Part shown: positions 7,472 to 14,718 of the stretch, piece after piece
How positions within the stretch are numbered: position 1 is the first letter of the stretch
How the letters are laid out: each line of letters starts with the position of its first letter
NCBI GenBank assembly: GCA_000402655.1
Contig: AQSI01000002.1
Span: forward strand, 148,157 to 166,090
Direction of reading: 5' to 3'
Length of the DNA: 17,934 bases
From: Fidelibacterota bacterium SCGC AAA298-D23
GTDB lineage: Bacteria > Fidelibacterota > Marinisomatia > Marinisomatales > Marinisomataceae
The notes under the pieces: generated by a model
The model's input: the letters and a program-made list of their open reading frames with translations, nothing else
Told to the model about the DNA's origin: nothing
Databases searched by the model: none
Program-made: the position numbers and the translations under genes

Positions 7472-7956
7472 AAAATTTTTTTCTTTTGTCTTTTTTTGAA
7501 AAAATATTCTTGAAGCAAAGCAAGAGATTCACCAGCTAAAAGATTACCTTTTACTACTGCAGGAGTATTTAAACTAACGTTGCCACAAATTTCAAACTTT
7601 GAACCACAAGCTCCATAATCTTCATCATAACAACCAAAATATAAAAACTCAATTCGGCTGTTAACTATAGCTCCAGCGCACATAGGACAAGGCTCTTTGG
7701 TAACATACATAGTACAATCGTTTAATCTCCAGTCTCCTAAAGTGTTTGAGGCTGCGGTAATGGCAAGCATTTCAGCATGGGCTGTTGCATCATTAAGTGA
7801 ATTACATTGATTGTAACCTTGGCCAATAACCTTACCTTTATATACTACAATAGCTCCGATTGGAACTTCGTCCTCAAGCATAGCTTTTGTAGCTAACCTC
7901 AAGCATTTTCTCATCCAATCTTCATGTGATGTTTGAGTTAGATTGTTTTCAGACAT
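7468..7956 (-). CDS. tadA: tRNA-specific adenosine deaminase TadA
   Basis: Zinc enzyme that deaminates A34 to inosine in tRNA-Arg(ACG), so that one tRNA reads CGU, CGC and CGA. The 162 residues carry the cytidine/deoxycytidylate deaminase motifs: HAE (H60, E62 as proton shuttle) and PCPMC (zinc ligands C90 and C93). The N-terminus (HEDWMRKCLRLATKA) aligns with E. coli TadA, which fixes the start at ATG 7956. That ATG is only 3 nt behind the discriminator base of tRNA-Arg(ACG), the expected substrate, and no SD can be seen. A longer reading frame runs back into the tRNA and is not credible. The stop codon overlaps that of the convergent YHYH gene. Confidence 0.96.
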   Translation of the reverse strand: MSENNLTQTSHEDWMRKCLRLATKAMLEDEVPIGAIVVYKGKVIGQGYNQCNSLNDATAHAEMLAITAASNTLGDWRLNDCTMYVTKEPCPMCAGAIVNSRIEFLYFGCYDEDYGACGSKFEICGNVSLNTPAVVKGNLLAGESLALLQEYFFKKRQKKKIF

Positions 7957-7959
7957 TAG

Positions 7960-8033
7960 TACGCCCGGAAGGACTTGAACCCACAACCTTCTGGTCCGTA
8001 GCCAGACGCTCTATCCAATTGAGCTACGGGCGC
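7960..8033 (-). tRNA. tRNA-Arg(ACG)
   Basis: A 74-nt cloverleaf with no encoded CCA (the next bases are CTA, then the tadA ATG). The acceptor GCGCCCG pairs with CGGGCGT, including a G1-U72 wobble. The D-stem is GCTC/GAGC and the anticodon stem TCTGG/CCAGA, with loop CTACGGA (anticodon ACG, the target of TadA). The T-loop TTCAAGT is standard. The T-stem GTGGG/CCTTC has a G-U and a U50-U64 mismatch, so it is weaker than usual. The discriminator is A. It starts 24 nt after the stop of the Omp28-like gene. Confidence 0.95.
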
Positions 8034-8057
8034 ATATGTAAAATAGATTAGAACTTA

Positions 8058-8927
8058 TTAATCAAACGCGTGAGCTTCAACCTGATAAACTTTTTTATTA
8101 TTTTGACCAGCTCCGTCAAATTGAACAAAAGCAACCAAGTTTAAATCTTCTACGCTCCAAGAAACTCCAGAATCATTCGGCCAATCATCATCCATGGTCC
8201 AATTAAAAACTTTAGTGAATGTTTGACCAGCTCCTAAGCTTATATTATCATGATAGACTTGTTCACCATCTATTGTTCCACCACTTAAAAAATCAACAAA
8301 TGTCTGATCAAATACAGTTTGACCATTTGGAGCAGTATATGTGCTATTATCATGTGTTACAGCAACATATAGCTTAAAGCCAGACACTGCGCTTATGTCT
8401 GCAGATGAGGTTACCTGAACATTTCCGCTAATATTAAATCCATTTCTAGATCCATTAATATCTATCCTAAAGAAAGTTGGTTGATTAACAGCTGCTCTAG
8501 CATTTGTTCTCCAAGTGGTTGCAGTACCAGCGGAATCAACATTCCCATTTGTATACATATGTGGAACATATCCTACATCATAATATGCTTCCCTATTAAT
8601 TACAGGTTGTGGATTCCAATCATAAAAAGGATCTCCAGCAGACGGCCACCAAACATGATACCTTAGAAGAATCCATTTATCAGCTAAATCTCCAGCATAA
8701 ACAGCTGACATTGGATCAAGATAACGATTTAAAGTAGTATTTTGTGGAAGACAAGGTCCGCAAGTAGTTGAAGTAAATAATTCCATTAAAATTTTTGAAT
8801 CATACACAATTGCACTACTTCCATCTTCATTATTATTATCAGTAGTAGCAGTTACATTACTTCCCTCTTGACCACATGATAAAAGTATAAAACTAAATAA
8901 TATTAATATGTTTAATTTTTTTTTCAT
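8058..8927 (-). CDS. Omp28-like lipoprotein with thioredoxin-type CGPC motif
   Basis: Predicted lipoprotein of 289 residues: MKKKLNILILFSFILLSC, lipobox Cys18. A Thr/Asn/Ser-rich linker leads to a thioredoxin-like domain with LMELFTSTTCGPC (redox pair C56/C59) and a likely cis-proline in YVPHMYTNG (P122). A beta-rich C-terminal half follows, ending in strands such as YHDNISLGAGQTFTKVFNW. This layout fits Omp28-related proteins of Bacteroidota and relatives. I start at ATG 8927 because GGGAG lies just upstream and the signal peptide begins there; an in-frame extension of 30 residues has no support. It lies 19 nt after the barrel gene and 24 nt before tRNA-Arg. It probably acts on extracytoplasmic thiols; its partner is unknown. 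Confidence 0.82.
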   Translation of the reverse strand: MKKKLNILILFSFILLSCGQEGSNVTATTDNNNEDGSSAIVYDSKILMELFTSTTCGPCLPQNTTLNRYLDPMSAVYAGDLADKWILLRYHVWWPSAGDPFYDWNPQPVINREAYYDVGYVPHMYTNGNVDSAGTATTWRTNARAAVNQPTFFRIDINGSRNGFNISGNVQVTSSADISAVSGFKLYVAVTHDNSTYTAPNGQTVFDQTFVDFLSGGTIDGEQVYHDNISLGAGQTFTKVFNWTMDDDWPNDSGVSWSVEDLNLVAFVQFDGAGQNNKKVYQVEAHAFD

Positions 8928-8946
8928 TTTTACTCCCTTATAGAAG

Positions 8947-10623
8947 TTAATTGAAATTTGATGTGTAGTCAATTCTAAGACCATCATCAAATGATTGTAT
9001 ATATCTACATACACCATTTGTACAATCTAACCCACCTCTCAAAGAACCGTAAAATACTTGTAAGGAATCATCAGAGTCAAACTTATATCCAATACTGAAG
9101 GAGTTCCATGAATTTGATAAATCAATAATATCACTTCCATCACCTATTAAAGATTCATCAGCATTTGTTCTTTCATGTGATAAACTAAAAGTCCATTTCT
9201 GCTTAAAATTTGCCGAAATGGATAAATAATTATTATACTGATACTTTTTATTAAAAATTGAAGAAAATGAAGATTGATTTTCATTTTTTAATTCAAACCC
9301 TTTTTGAGCTCTTTGCATTTCAATCTGCATTTCAATATTCCATATTTCATTTAATGAAATATTTACTAATAAAGGAAGAGTAATTGCCTTATTAAATTCA
9401 AATGCTTCTCTAGTATCTGAATTGTTTAAAACTGCAAAAGTATCATAGAAAAAATCAAAGCCTATAGAATAAAAAATATTTTGACTTTTATCATATCCAT
9501 TTAATTCAATGAAAATTTCGTCATAAGGGTATGAATCTTTATCATTAGTTGGAAATAATGAATTGCTGGTCCCAAACGTGGTAGTTAGTGGTTCTCTTTG
9601 CCAATCACTGTTTTCATCAAAATGCCAGCCAGTAGTAGAGCTTGACTTGATATAATTAATTACAAGTGTATTGGAATTTTTAAATGATCTAGCAAGCTCT
9701 AATTCTATTCCTACCTCATCATTAAGATTAACCTGCTTTGAATTTCTGCTTAATAATTTAAAATTATGTTGATAATAACCCGTTGGGGATTGTTGCAAAT
9801 CAAGCGCTCTTGCATGATTATTTACAATATTACCCTTATTCACAGGGTTTTGGATATCAAACCTATATCTCCTGTAATTTGTAACAAATGTCCATTTATC
9901 TGAAAAATTGATATTAGAAAAATAAAATCCATTACCTCTATCATTTTTTTGAGTATTTATTTCAGATTCTTTATGGGCAAATGAAAAATACATTTCACCT
10001 CTATTATAAAATTTTTCAAATCTTAAATTGGTAAGCAAATGTTTATTTGAGTTGTTTTCATTCTCAATAGATAGAAGAGATATTCCGTAATTTAAGTTAT
10101 TTAAAGATCTTGTATAGTCTAATCCATATATAGATTGATTTATGAAATAGTTAGGGCTTCTTGTATTATAATTTCCTAAAACTGTAGTACTATGACTTAT
10201 GGAAGTATCTCCATAAATAAAATTGATTGAATGATTATTTTTGTTCCACATAAAATTAAAACCTCTGGAACCTGTGTCAAAATCAAGGTTTTGGTAATCA
10301 GCTTGATTTAAAATTAATCCCCTTCCCCATGTTTGATAAATATCACCTAATTCAACTGACCAATAATCAGTATAGTATGTAAGAGAAAATTTTCTTAATC
10401 CCTTTTCATCTAAACCAATTTCAGGAGGAGAACTTTGCTCAATAGATAATAAACCCTCAATCATAAAGTCTGTATTCTGTAAAATTAATCTCGAATCAAA
10501 AAAAATTTCAGAATAATTATATTCATTCTCACTTGTTCCATAACGTGCTTCTAATTCATTTACAAAACTAATTTGTGAAAATAACAATGACAAAAAAAAT
10601 GGAAATAAAGTTATTTTATTCAA
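8947..10623 (-). CDS. Outer-membrane beta-barrel protein (DUF6029-like), TTG start
   Basis: About 558 residues with a signal peptide (LNKITLFPFFLSLLFS, then Gln) and then alternating aromatic and polar strands over the full length (for example KFSLTYYTDYWSVELGDIYQ). The protein is rich in Asn, Tyr and Ser, as expected for an outer-membrane barrel. WGRGLILNQADY and GSRGFNFMW are reminiscent of DUF6029 proteins, recalled by eye. The only two cysteines are near the C-terminus in GGLDCTNGVCRYI. I choose TTG at 10623, overlapping the tlpA stop, because AGGA stands 5 nt upstream and the signal peptide then starts cleanly. GTG/ATG at 10665/10662 would add 13-14 residues. It lies between two thioredoxin-fold genes. 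Confidence 0.75.
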   Translation of the reverse strand: MNKITLFPFFLSLLFSQISFVNELEARYGTSENEYNYSEIFFDSRLILQNTDFMIEGLLSIEQSSPPEIGLDEKGLRKFSLTYYTDYWSVELGDIYQTWGRGLILNQADYQNLDFDTGSRGFNFMWNKNNHSINFIYGDTSISHSTTVLGNYNTRSPNYFINQSIYGLDYTRSLNNLNYGISLLSIENENNSNKHLLTNLRFEKFYNRGEMYFSFAHKESEINTQKNDRGNGFYFSNINFSDKWTFVTNYRRYRFDIQNPVNKGNIVNNHARALDLQQSPTGYYQHNFKLLSRNSKQVNLNDEVGIELELARSFKNSNTLVINYIKSSSTTGWHFDENSDWQREPLTTTFGTSNSLFPTNDKDSYPYDEIFIELNGYDKSQNIFYSIGFDFFYDTFAVLNNSDTREAFEFNKAITLPLLVNISLNEIWNIEMQIEMQRAQKGFELKNENQSSFSSIFNKKYQYNNYLSISANFKQKWTFSLSHERTNADESLIGDGSDIIDLSNSWNSFSIGYKFDSDDSLQVFYGSLRGGLDCTNGVCRYIQSFDDGLRIDYTSNFN

Positions 10624-11092
10624 TGATTTCCTGCTCAATAATATTTTTAATTTCAATCTCATCACCTACATTGAATCCTCTTTTTCTGTAAATAATTCGA
10701 TTATTTTTTGTTATAAGAGTAAGTGGAATGGGTTGGGCATTAAATGATCGAGAAAGCTTTTGGTTATAATCCATGATTATATGATAATTATTATCTAAGG
10801 GAAATCTTTTTGTTTTTACAAACCTTTTTACTTTAGCAATTTCACCAGCTTTATCTGTATTTATGAGAATAACTGATAAATTATCATAGTCTTTTACAAA
10901 CGTATTAATTTTATCGATTTCTTTAATACAAGGAAGGCACCATGTTGCCCAAAAACTAATTAAAGATATTTCATTAGTTAAGCTTACCAAATTACTAGAC
11001 TGATTATTTAATAGTTTTACAGAAAAATTAGGAAGATTATCCTGCGAAAAGATATTTTGAAAAACAAGAAAAAATATAATTATTTTTTTCAT
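10616..11092 (-). CDS. Exported TlpA/ResA-like thioredoxin-fold protein
   Basis: A protein of 158 residues with a signal peptide (MKKIIIFFLVFQNIFS, then Gln) and a single thioredoxin-like domain. SFWATWCLPC (redox pair C52/C55) is followed by a helix, INTDKAGEIAKVKRFV, the cis-proline loop AQPIPLTLITKNNRI (P123) and a final IIYRKRGFNVGDE strand-helix. This is the TlpA/ResA/DsbE pattern, usually a periplasmic thiol reductant. It starts as TAATG on the gltX stop and is followed by the barrel gene. It may keep reduced, or oxidise, the cysteines of the barrel or of the Omp28-like protein, but that is inference. Confidence 0.88.
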   Translation of the reverse strand: MKKIIIFFLVFQNIFSQDNLPNFSVKLLNNQSSNLVSLTNEISLISFWATWCLPCIKEIDKINTFVKDYDNLSVILINTDKAGEIAKVKRFVKTKRFPLDNNYHIIMDYNQKLSRSFNAQPIPLTLITKNNRIIYRKRGFNVGDEIEIKNIIEQEIIE

Positions 11093-12501
11093 TAAATGAC
11101 TGACAAAGCATGTCTTAATCTAATTTGACAAATTTCTTTTCCCAGTAATAAAATTAAGTCAAAAATTCCAGGTCCAAATGGAATGCCACTAATAGCAACT
11201 CTTACTGGCTTCATCACTTGTCCAATTGCAACTTCGTGTTGCTCCATTATATCCTCAAAAATTTTTTCTATTTCTTCTCTAGACCAGTCTTCAATTGAAG
11301 TTAAGGTGGATTGAAAATCTTTGATTATTGCAATAGACTTATCATTAAAAGTCTTGTTCAATAAATCAATATCATATTCTAATTTGTCTTTAAAAAATAT
11401 TTCAGACATTGATGTAATTTCAGTGATTGTTTTAGATCTGTCTTTTATTAATTTTATGACTTCTTTTAAATAATCCCATTCAAGACCGTCTCCCCATTCA
11501 GGGTTTAAAGCATATATTTCATTCATTAAATCCCTTACACTCATTTCTGATAAATGTTGTTGTGAGATCCATAATAATTTCTTTTCATCAAAAACAGCTG
11601 ATTTCTTTTGAACTTGTTTAAATTCAAAACTATTTATTAATTCGTTTTGATCAAAAATTTCCTTTTCAGAATCTGGATTCCAACCTAAAAGAGATAAATA
11701 GTTCAAAATGACCCTAGGAGTGAAACCTTTCTCTTTATACTCTTGGACATTTGTTGCAGCATGTCTTTTGCTTAATCTTTTTTTATCTGAACCTAAAATC
11801 ATTGGTAAATGAGCAAAAATTGGAATATTTAATCCTAGTGCCTTATATACTAGTATTTGTTTTGGAGTATTTGCTAAATGATCATCTCCTCTAATAACAT
11901 GTGTAATATTCATATCTGCATCGTCAACTGCTACAACAAAGTTGTATGTTGGCGAACCATCAGAGCGAGCGATGATGAAATCATCTAAATCTTTATTTTG
12001 TACTTTAATTGAACCATAAACCATATCATTAAATTCAGTTTCTCCATCTGGAACTTTTATTCTTACAGTAAATGATTTTCCTTCATCAATTAATTTTTTT
12101 TCTTCTTTTGAAGATAAATTTCTATACGTTTGAGGAACACGAAAAATTACCTTTTTCTTGTCTGACTCTTTTCTAAGTTTATCTAATTCATCTTTTTGAA
12201 GAAAACACCTATATGCTGTCCCATTTTCAAGCATTTTATCCACCATCTCTTGATGTCTATCATTATTGTTAGATTGTAAAATTATATTTTCATCCCAATT
12301 TAATCCCAACCACTTTAATGCATCTGTAATTTGATCAACATATTCTTCTTTGGATCGTTCAAGATCGGTATCTTCAATTCTTAGAAGAAATTTACCATTA
12401 TTTTGTCTGGCGAAAAGCCAATTGAAAAGAGCTGTTCTGGCACCACCGATATGCAAATATCCGGTAGGACTGGGAGCGAATCTTACACTAGGATTCTTCA
12501 T
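11092..12501 (-). CDS. gltX: Glutamyl-tRNA synthetase
   Basis: Class I synthetase of 469 residues, normal for bacterial GluRS. It has VRFAPSPTGYLHIGGARTAL with the HIGH-like site HIGG (17-20), LRIEDTD (40-46), the RGDDHLANTPKQ segment (204-215) and the KMSKS-like KRLSKRH (241-247). The C-terminal anticodon-binding part ends in VAISGIPFGPGIFDLILLLG. The zinc knuckle of E. coli GluRS is absent: only C99 remains (AYRCFLQKDEL), which is a common variant. The ATG is 2 nt behind the discriminator of tRNA-Ser(UGA), and no SD is visible. The N-terminus fits the family exactly, so a later start is unlikely. tlpA follows by TAATG overlap. Confidence 0.97.
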   Translation of the reverse strand: MKNPSVRFAPSPTGYLHIGGARTALFNWLFARQNNGKFLLRIEDTDLERSKEEYVDQITDALKWLGLNWDENIILQSNNNDRHQEMVDKMLENGTAYRCFLQKDELDKLRKESDKKKVIFRVPQTYRNLSSKEEKKLIDEGKSFTVRIKVPDGETEFNDMVYGSIKVQNKDLDDFIIARSDGSPTYNFVVAVDDADMNITHVIRGDDHLANTPKQILVYKALGLNIPIFAHLPMILGSDKKRLSKRHAATNVQEYKEKGFTPRVILNYLSLLGWNPDSEKEIFDQNELINSFEFKQVQKKSAVFDEKKLLWISQQHLSEMSVRDLMNEIYALNPEWGDGLEWDYLKEVIKLIKDRSKTITEITSMSEIFFKDKLEYDIDLLNKTFNDKSIAIIKDFQSTLTSIEDWSREEIEKIFEDIMEQHEVAIGQVMKPVRVAISGIPFGPGIFDLILLLGKEICQIRLRHALSVI

Positions 12502-12503
12502 TG

Positions 12504-12590
12504 CGGAGGCAAGAGGATTCGAACCTCTGAAGGGCTTGCACCCTTGCTGGTTTTCAAGACCAGTGCATTCAACCGCTCTGCCATGCCTCC
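12504..12590 (-). tRNA. tRNA-Ser(UGA)
   Basis: An 87-nt class II tRNA. The acceptor is GGAGGCA/TGCCTCC with discriminator G, the anticodon stem is CTGGT/ACCAG with loop CTTGAAA (anticodon TGA, reads UCA), the long variable arm has stem AAGGG/CCCTT, and the T-arm is AGAGG TTCGAAT CCTCT. No CCA is encoded; the two bases CA separate it from the gltX ATG. It is the first element of the gltX-tlpA-barrel-Omp28-tRNA-Arg-tadA series. Confidence 0.97.
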
Positions 12591-12610
12591 AAATTCAGTG
12601 TAATTTATTA

Positions 12611-12616
12611 ATTATA
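12611..12616 (-). promoter_or_regulatory. Candidate -10 box for tRNA-Ser(UGA)-gltX
   Basis: A perfect TATAAT on the minus strand, placed so that transcription would start about 14 nt before the tRNA. I see no good -35. It lies in the 147-nt divergent gap between this tRNA and the YceI gene. The rest of that gap is very AT-rich and holds no gene I can support. Confidence 0.4.
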
Positions 12617-12737
12617 AATGAAAATAAAAGATAATTACTACTTAAAAAATTATACTTACTTGTCGTTAAAAACTAAATATATTAATTTTTGTTTAGCAAT
12701 TAATTTGTAAAAAAATTTAAAAGGAAACATTGGACTT

Positions 12738-13469
12738 ATGAAAAAAATATTAATATTAATCTTGATTTCAAACCTAGCTCAGGCTCAGCTTATGGATCAA
12801 TCTGATAAAGAATTAATTCCTGTTAAAAGGCTCGATAATATTGCAACAAAACAGGAAAATGAAAATTTAATTAATCCAACGATCATTCTAAATGCGGGAA
12901 AAAGTAAATTTGTTTGGAATGGTGGATTAAAATTTGGACCTAAAACTCATAATGGAAAATTGAGATTATTAAATGGGAATATCAACTTAAATGGACAAAA
13001 TATTTCAGGTGATGTTGTTATCAATATGCTTTCTCTAAATAACAGTGAGCTTATTGGAACTTCAAGTGAAAGACTTGTAGGTCATTTAAGAAGTGCAGAC
13101 TTTTTTGATGTAGAAAAATATCCAACTGCCAAATTATCAATCAAAAACAGTAAGGTGATTGAAAAACTTGGTGATGGAAAATATAAAATGCTTGTAAATG
13201 GAGATATGACAGTAAAATCAAAAACGAATCCTGTTTCCTTTGAAGCAATAATTAATCTTGATTCAGATATCAAAACAGCTGAAGGTATTTTAACATTCAA
13301 TAGAGATGATTTTGATGTTCAGTATCGTTCTGAAATGCATTTGGATGATCCAAAGTCTTTTTGGAATAAACTTCAAACTACTCGCGATACTGCTAAAGAT
13401 AAAGTGATTGACGAAGAGATTGAAATTCAATTTAATGTAGTTTCAATGCCAGGTGTTCTATCTAAATAA
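12738..13469 (+). CDS. Exported YceI-family protein
   Basis: A protein of 243 residues with a signal peptide (MKKILILILISNLAQA, then Gln), so it should be periplasmic. After a short N-terminal stretch comes the YceI lipocalin-like barrel: SKFVWNGGLKFG at the first strand, then LVGHLRSADFFDVEKYPTAK, which is the family hallmark, and MLVNGDMTVKSKTNPVSFEA. YceI proteins bind isoprenoid or other lipid-like ligands in structures known from other bacteria; the ligand here is unknown. An AAAGGAAA element lies about 10 nt before the ATG. It stands alone, divergent from tRNA-Ser-gltX and convergent with the small membrane protein genes. Confidence 0.92.
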   Translation: MKKILILILISNLAQAQLMDQSDKELIPVKRLDNIATKQENENLINPTIILNAGKSKFVWNGGLKFGPKTHNGKLRLLNGNINLNGQNISGDVVINMLSLNNSELIGTSSERLVGHLRSADFFDVEKYPTAKLSIKNSKVIEKLGDGKYKMLVNGDMTVKSKTNPVSFEAIINLDSDIKTAEGILTFNRDDFDVQYRSEMHLDDPKSFWNKLQTTRDTAKDKVIDEEIEIQFNVVSMPGVLSK

Positions 13470-13553
13470 AAGCTTTTTAGCATTTTCTAGAAAAACCTCT
13501 CATTATTAAAATAGTAGAATGATATGATATTGATATCAAGAAAAGGATGATAA

Positions 13554-13979
13554 TTAATCGAAGTTACAAAATAATAACTTCTTAACACTTCCAAAGAAAT
13601 TGTTAAATGAACCTAATTTTAAAGCATAGTAAGTCCATAAAAAATTGAATAAAATAAAGGTGAAAAAAACAGGCCAATTTAGTGGATGTCCTTCATTTAC
13701 AAGCGAGATTAAAACTCCTATCCATGCTGTTCCAGACCAAATCACTGCCCATCGTAATTTTATTACCATATTGTCATAATCTAAATTCGAAGCTTGCAGA
13801 GAGCTAAATCCAATACCAAATAATGCTGCGGCTACAATTCTTAAAGCAACTGTATCCAGTGGATATTCAGGAAAATATAAAGCGATTTGCTCAGCACCAA
13901 AAAATATTGGTATAGCAACTGCATAATCAAAATAAAAATGAAAAACTAGCCACTTTCTAAGCATTGTAGGAACTTTCAT
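13554..13979 (-). CDS. Small integral membrane protein, unknown function
   Basis: A protein of 141 residues with four clear hydrophobic segments at about 9-35, 43-62, 74-94 and 102-121, and short polar loops (for example SNLDYDN and VNEGHPLNW). I do not recognise the family. Its ATG comes 1 nt after the stop of the 61-residue membrane protein gene, so the two are probably translated together and may form one complex. It is the last gene of the leftward run from tRNA-Ser(GGA) through umuDC. It ends convergent with the YceI gene, with no clear terminator hairpin in the 84-nt gap. Confidence 0.7.
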   Translation of the reverse strand: MKVPTMLRKWLVFHFYFDYAVAIPIFFGAEQIALYFPEYPLDTVALRIVAAALFGIGFSSLQASNLDYDNMVIKLRWAVIWSGTAWIGVLISLVNEGHPLNWPVFFTFILFNFLWTYYALKLGSFNNFFGSVKKLLFCNFD

Positions 13980-13980
13980 A

Positions 13981-14166
13981 CTAGCTCATCAAATTTTTAT
14001 AAACTAGATATGGTATTATAATATAAAGTGTAACATCGCGAATGAGATAATACATAAAAATTGCAACACCCAATTTCCAACCATATTTTTTAAACATGAT
14101 TTTGATTGCTTCTCTAATACCAGACTCTCTAGCATTATTACGTAATTCGTTTAGGGCTTTAAACAT
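13981..14166 (-). CDS. Small membrane protein of 61 residues, unknown function
   Basis: It has an N-terminal amphipathic, charged helix (MFKALNELRNNARESGIREA) and a hydrophobic part from about 31 to 58 interrupted by Arg43-Asp44, so it has either one bent or two short membrane segments. I do not recognise it. It begins 18 nt after the yjjX stop. No SD is visible, but a TATTAT/TATATT stretch lies 5-8 nt upstream, so a leaderless transcript from a local promoter is possible as well as read-through. The 1-nt spacing to the next membrane protein gene supports that it is really translated. Confidence 0.6.
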   Translation of the reverse strand: MFKALNELRNNARESGIREAIKIMFKKYGWKLGVAIFMYYLIRDVTLYIIIPYLVYKNLMS

Positions 14167-14184
14167 GTGTGAATATAATAACTT

Positions 14185-14718
14185 TTAATAAAGTTTTGTA
14201 TTTGTAAAAGGTATTAATGCCAAAATAATTGCATGCGAATAATAATCTGTTCTGTTTATCACATTATCTGTGAGAATTCCAACTGCTCCATTTTGTTGTT
14301 TTGAATTGGAGCGTTTAAAAACTATGTCATCTGCATCACCAAGCTCGTAACCCTCTTGAATTAGTTTAGAGATTTTTAAAGGCAATGGAAAGGTAGCTGT
14401 TTTAGCTTTAGATATTTTATTTTTATGTGAAATAACAATCCATGCAAAAGCTTCATAATTATCATCAAGTAAGTCAACTCCACCTTCCATTGAAACAAAA
14501 AAATCCGCTTTTAGATTTTGAATATTATCAAGCCTATTGGTTGCACCTTTTAAGGTTTCTTTGTTGGACATTGGTTGATCTGAAACCGAAGAGTCAGCAG
14601 AAACTCCTTCAAATTCAAAATAATCATTGAAGACCTCTTCAAAAGCTTTTTTGGTGGCATTAATTTTTACTGGATTTTTTGATGCTATGATAACTTTTTT
14701 CATATTTGAATTTATCAT
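14185..14718 (-). CDS. yjjX: Inosine/xanthosine triphosphatase (YjjX/DUF84 family)
   Basis: House-cleaning NTPase that removes ITP/XTP-type damaged purine nucleotides. The 177 residues match E. coli YjjX by eye along the whole length: ASKNPVKINATKKAFEEVF, SDQPMSNKETLKGATNR, ADFFVSMEGGVD (acidic site for the metal), ATFPLPLKISKLI, and the ending NGAVGILTDNVINRTDYY followed by SHAIILALIPF. The start ATG 14718 overlaps the upstream stop as ATGA; Met6 is an alternative start and fits the family N-terminus. Standing behind umuDC, it would combine nucleotide-pool cleaning with translesion synthesis, if transcribed together. Confidence 0.9.
   Translation of the reverse strand: MINSNMKKVIIASKNPVKINATKKAFEEVFNDYFEFEGVSADSSVSDQPMSNKETLKGATNRLDNIQNLKADFFVSMEGGVDLLDDNYEAFAWIVISHKNKISKAKTATFPLPLKISKLIQEGYELGDADDIVFKRSNSKQQNGAVGILTDNVINRTDYYSHAIILALIPFTNTKLY

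Noticed and set aside
7465..7500. A/T-run between the YHYH and tadA stops as a bidirectional terminator
   Set aside because: No GC-containing stem can be formed; only homopolymer runs are present.
7957..7986. Extension of tadA into tRNA-Arg
   Set aside because: The extra residues are tRNA sequence read as codons; the TadA family start is at 7956.
8928..9017. Upstream extension of the Omp28-like gene
   Set aside because: It overlaps the barrel gene and would bury the lipoprotein signal; GGGAG supports ATG 8927.
12350..12634. Plus-strand frames of 94 and 66 codons (to 12603) across the gltX start and tRNA-Ser(UGA)
   Set aside because: Antisense of a tRNA and of gltX; no start signal and no family resemblance.
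13510..13550. Small inverted repeat TGATAT/ATATCA between the YceI and membrane protein genes as a terminator
   Set aside because: The stem is only 6 AT pairs with no proper T-run, likely chance in AT-rich DNA.
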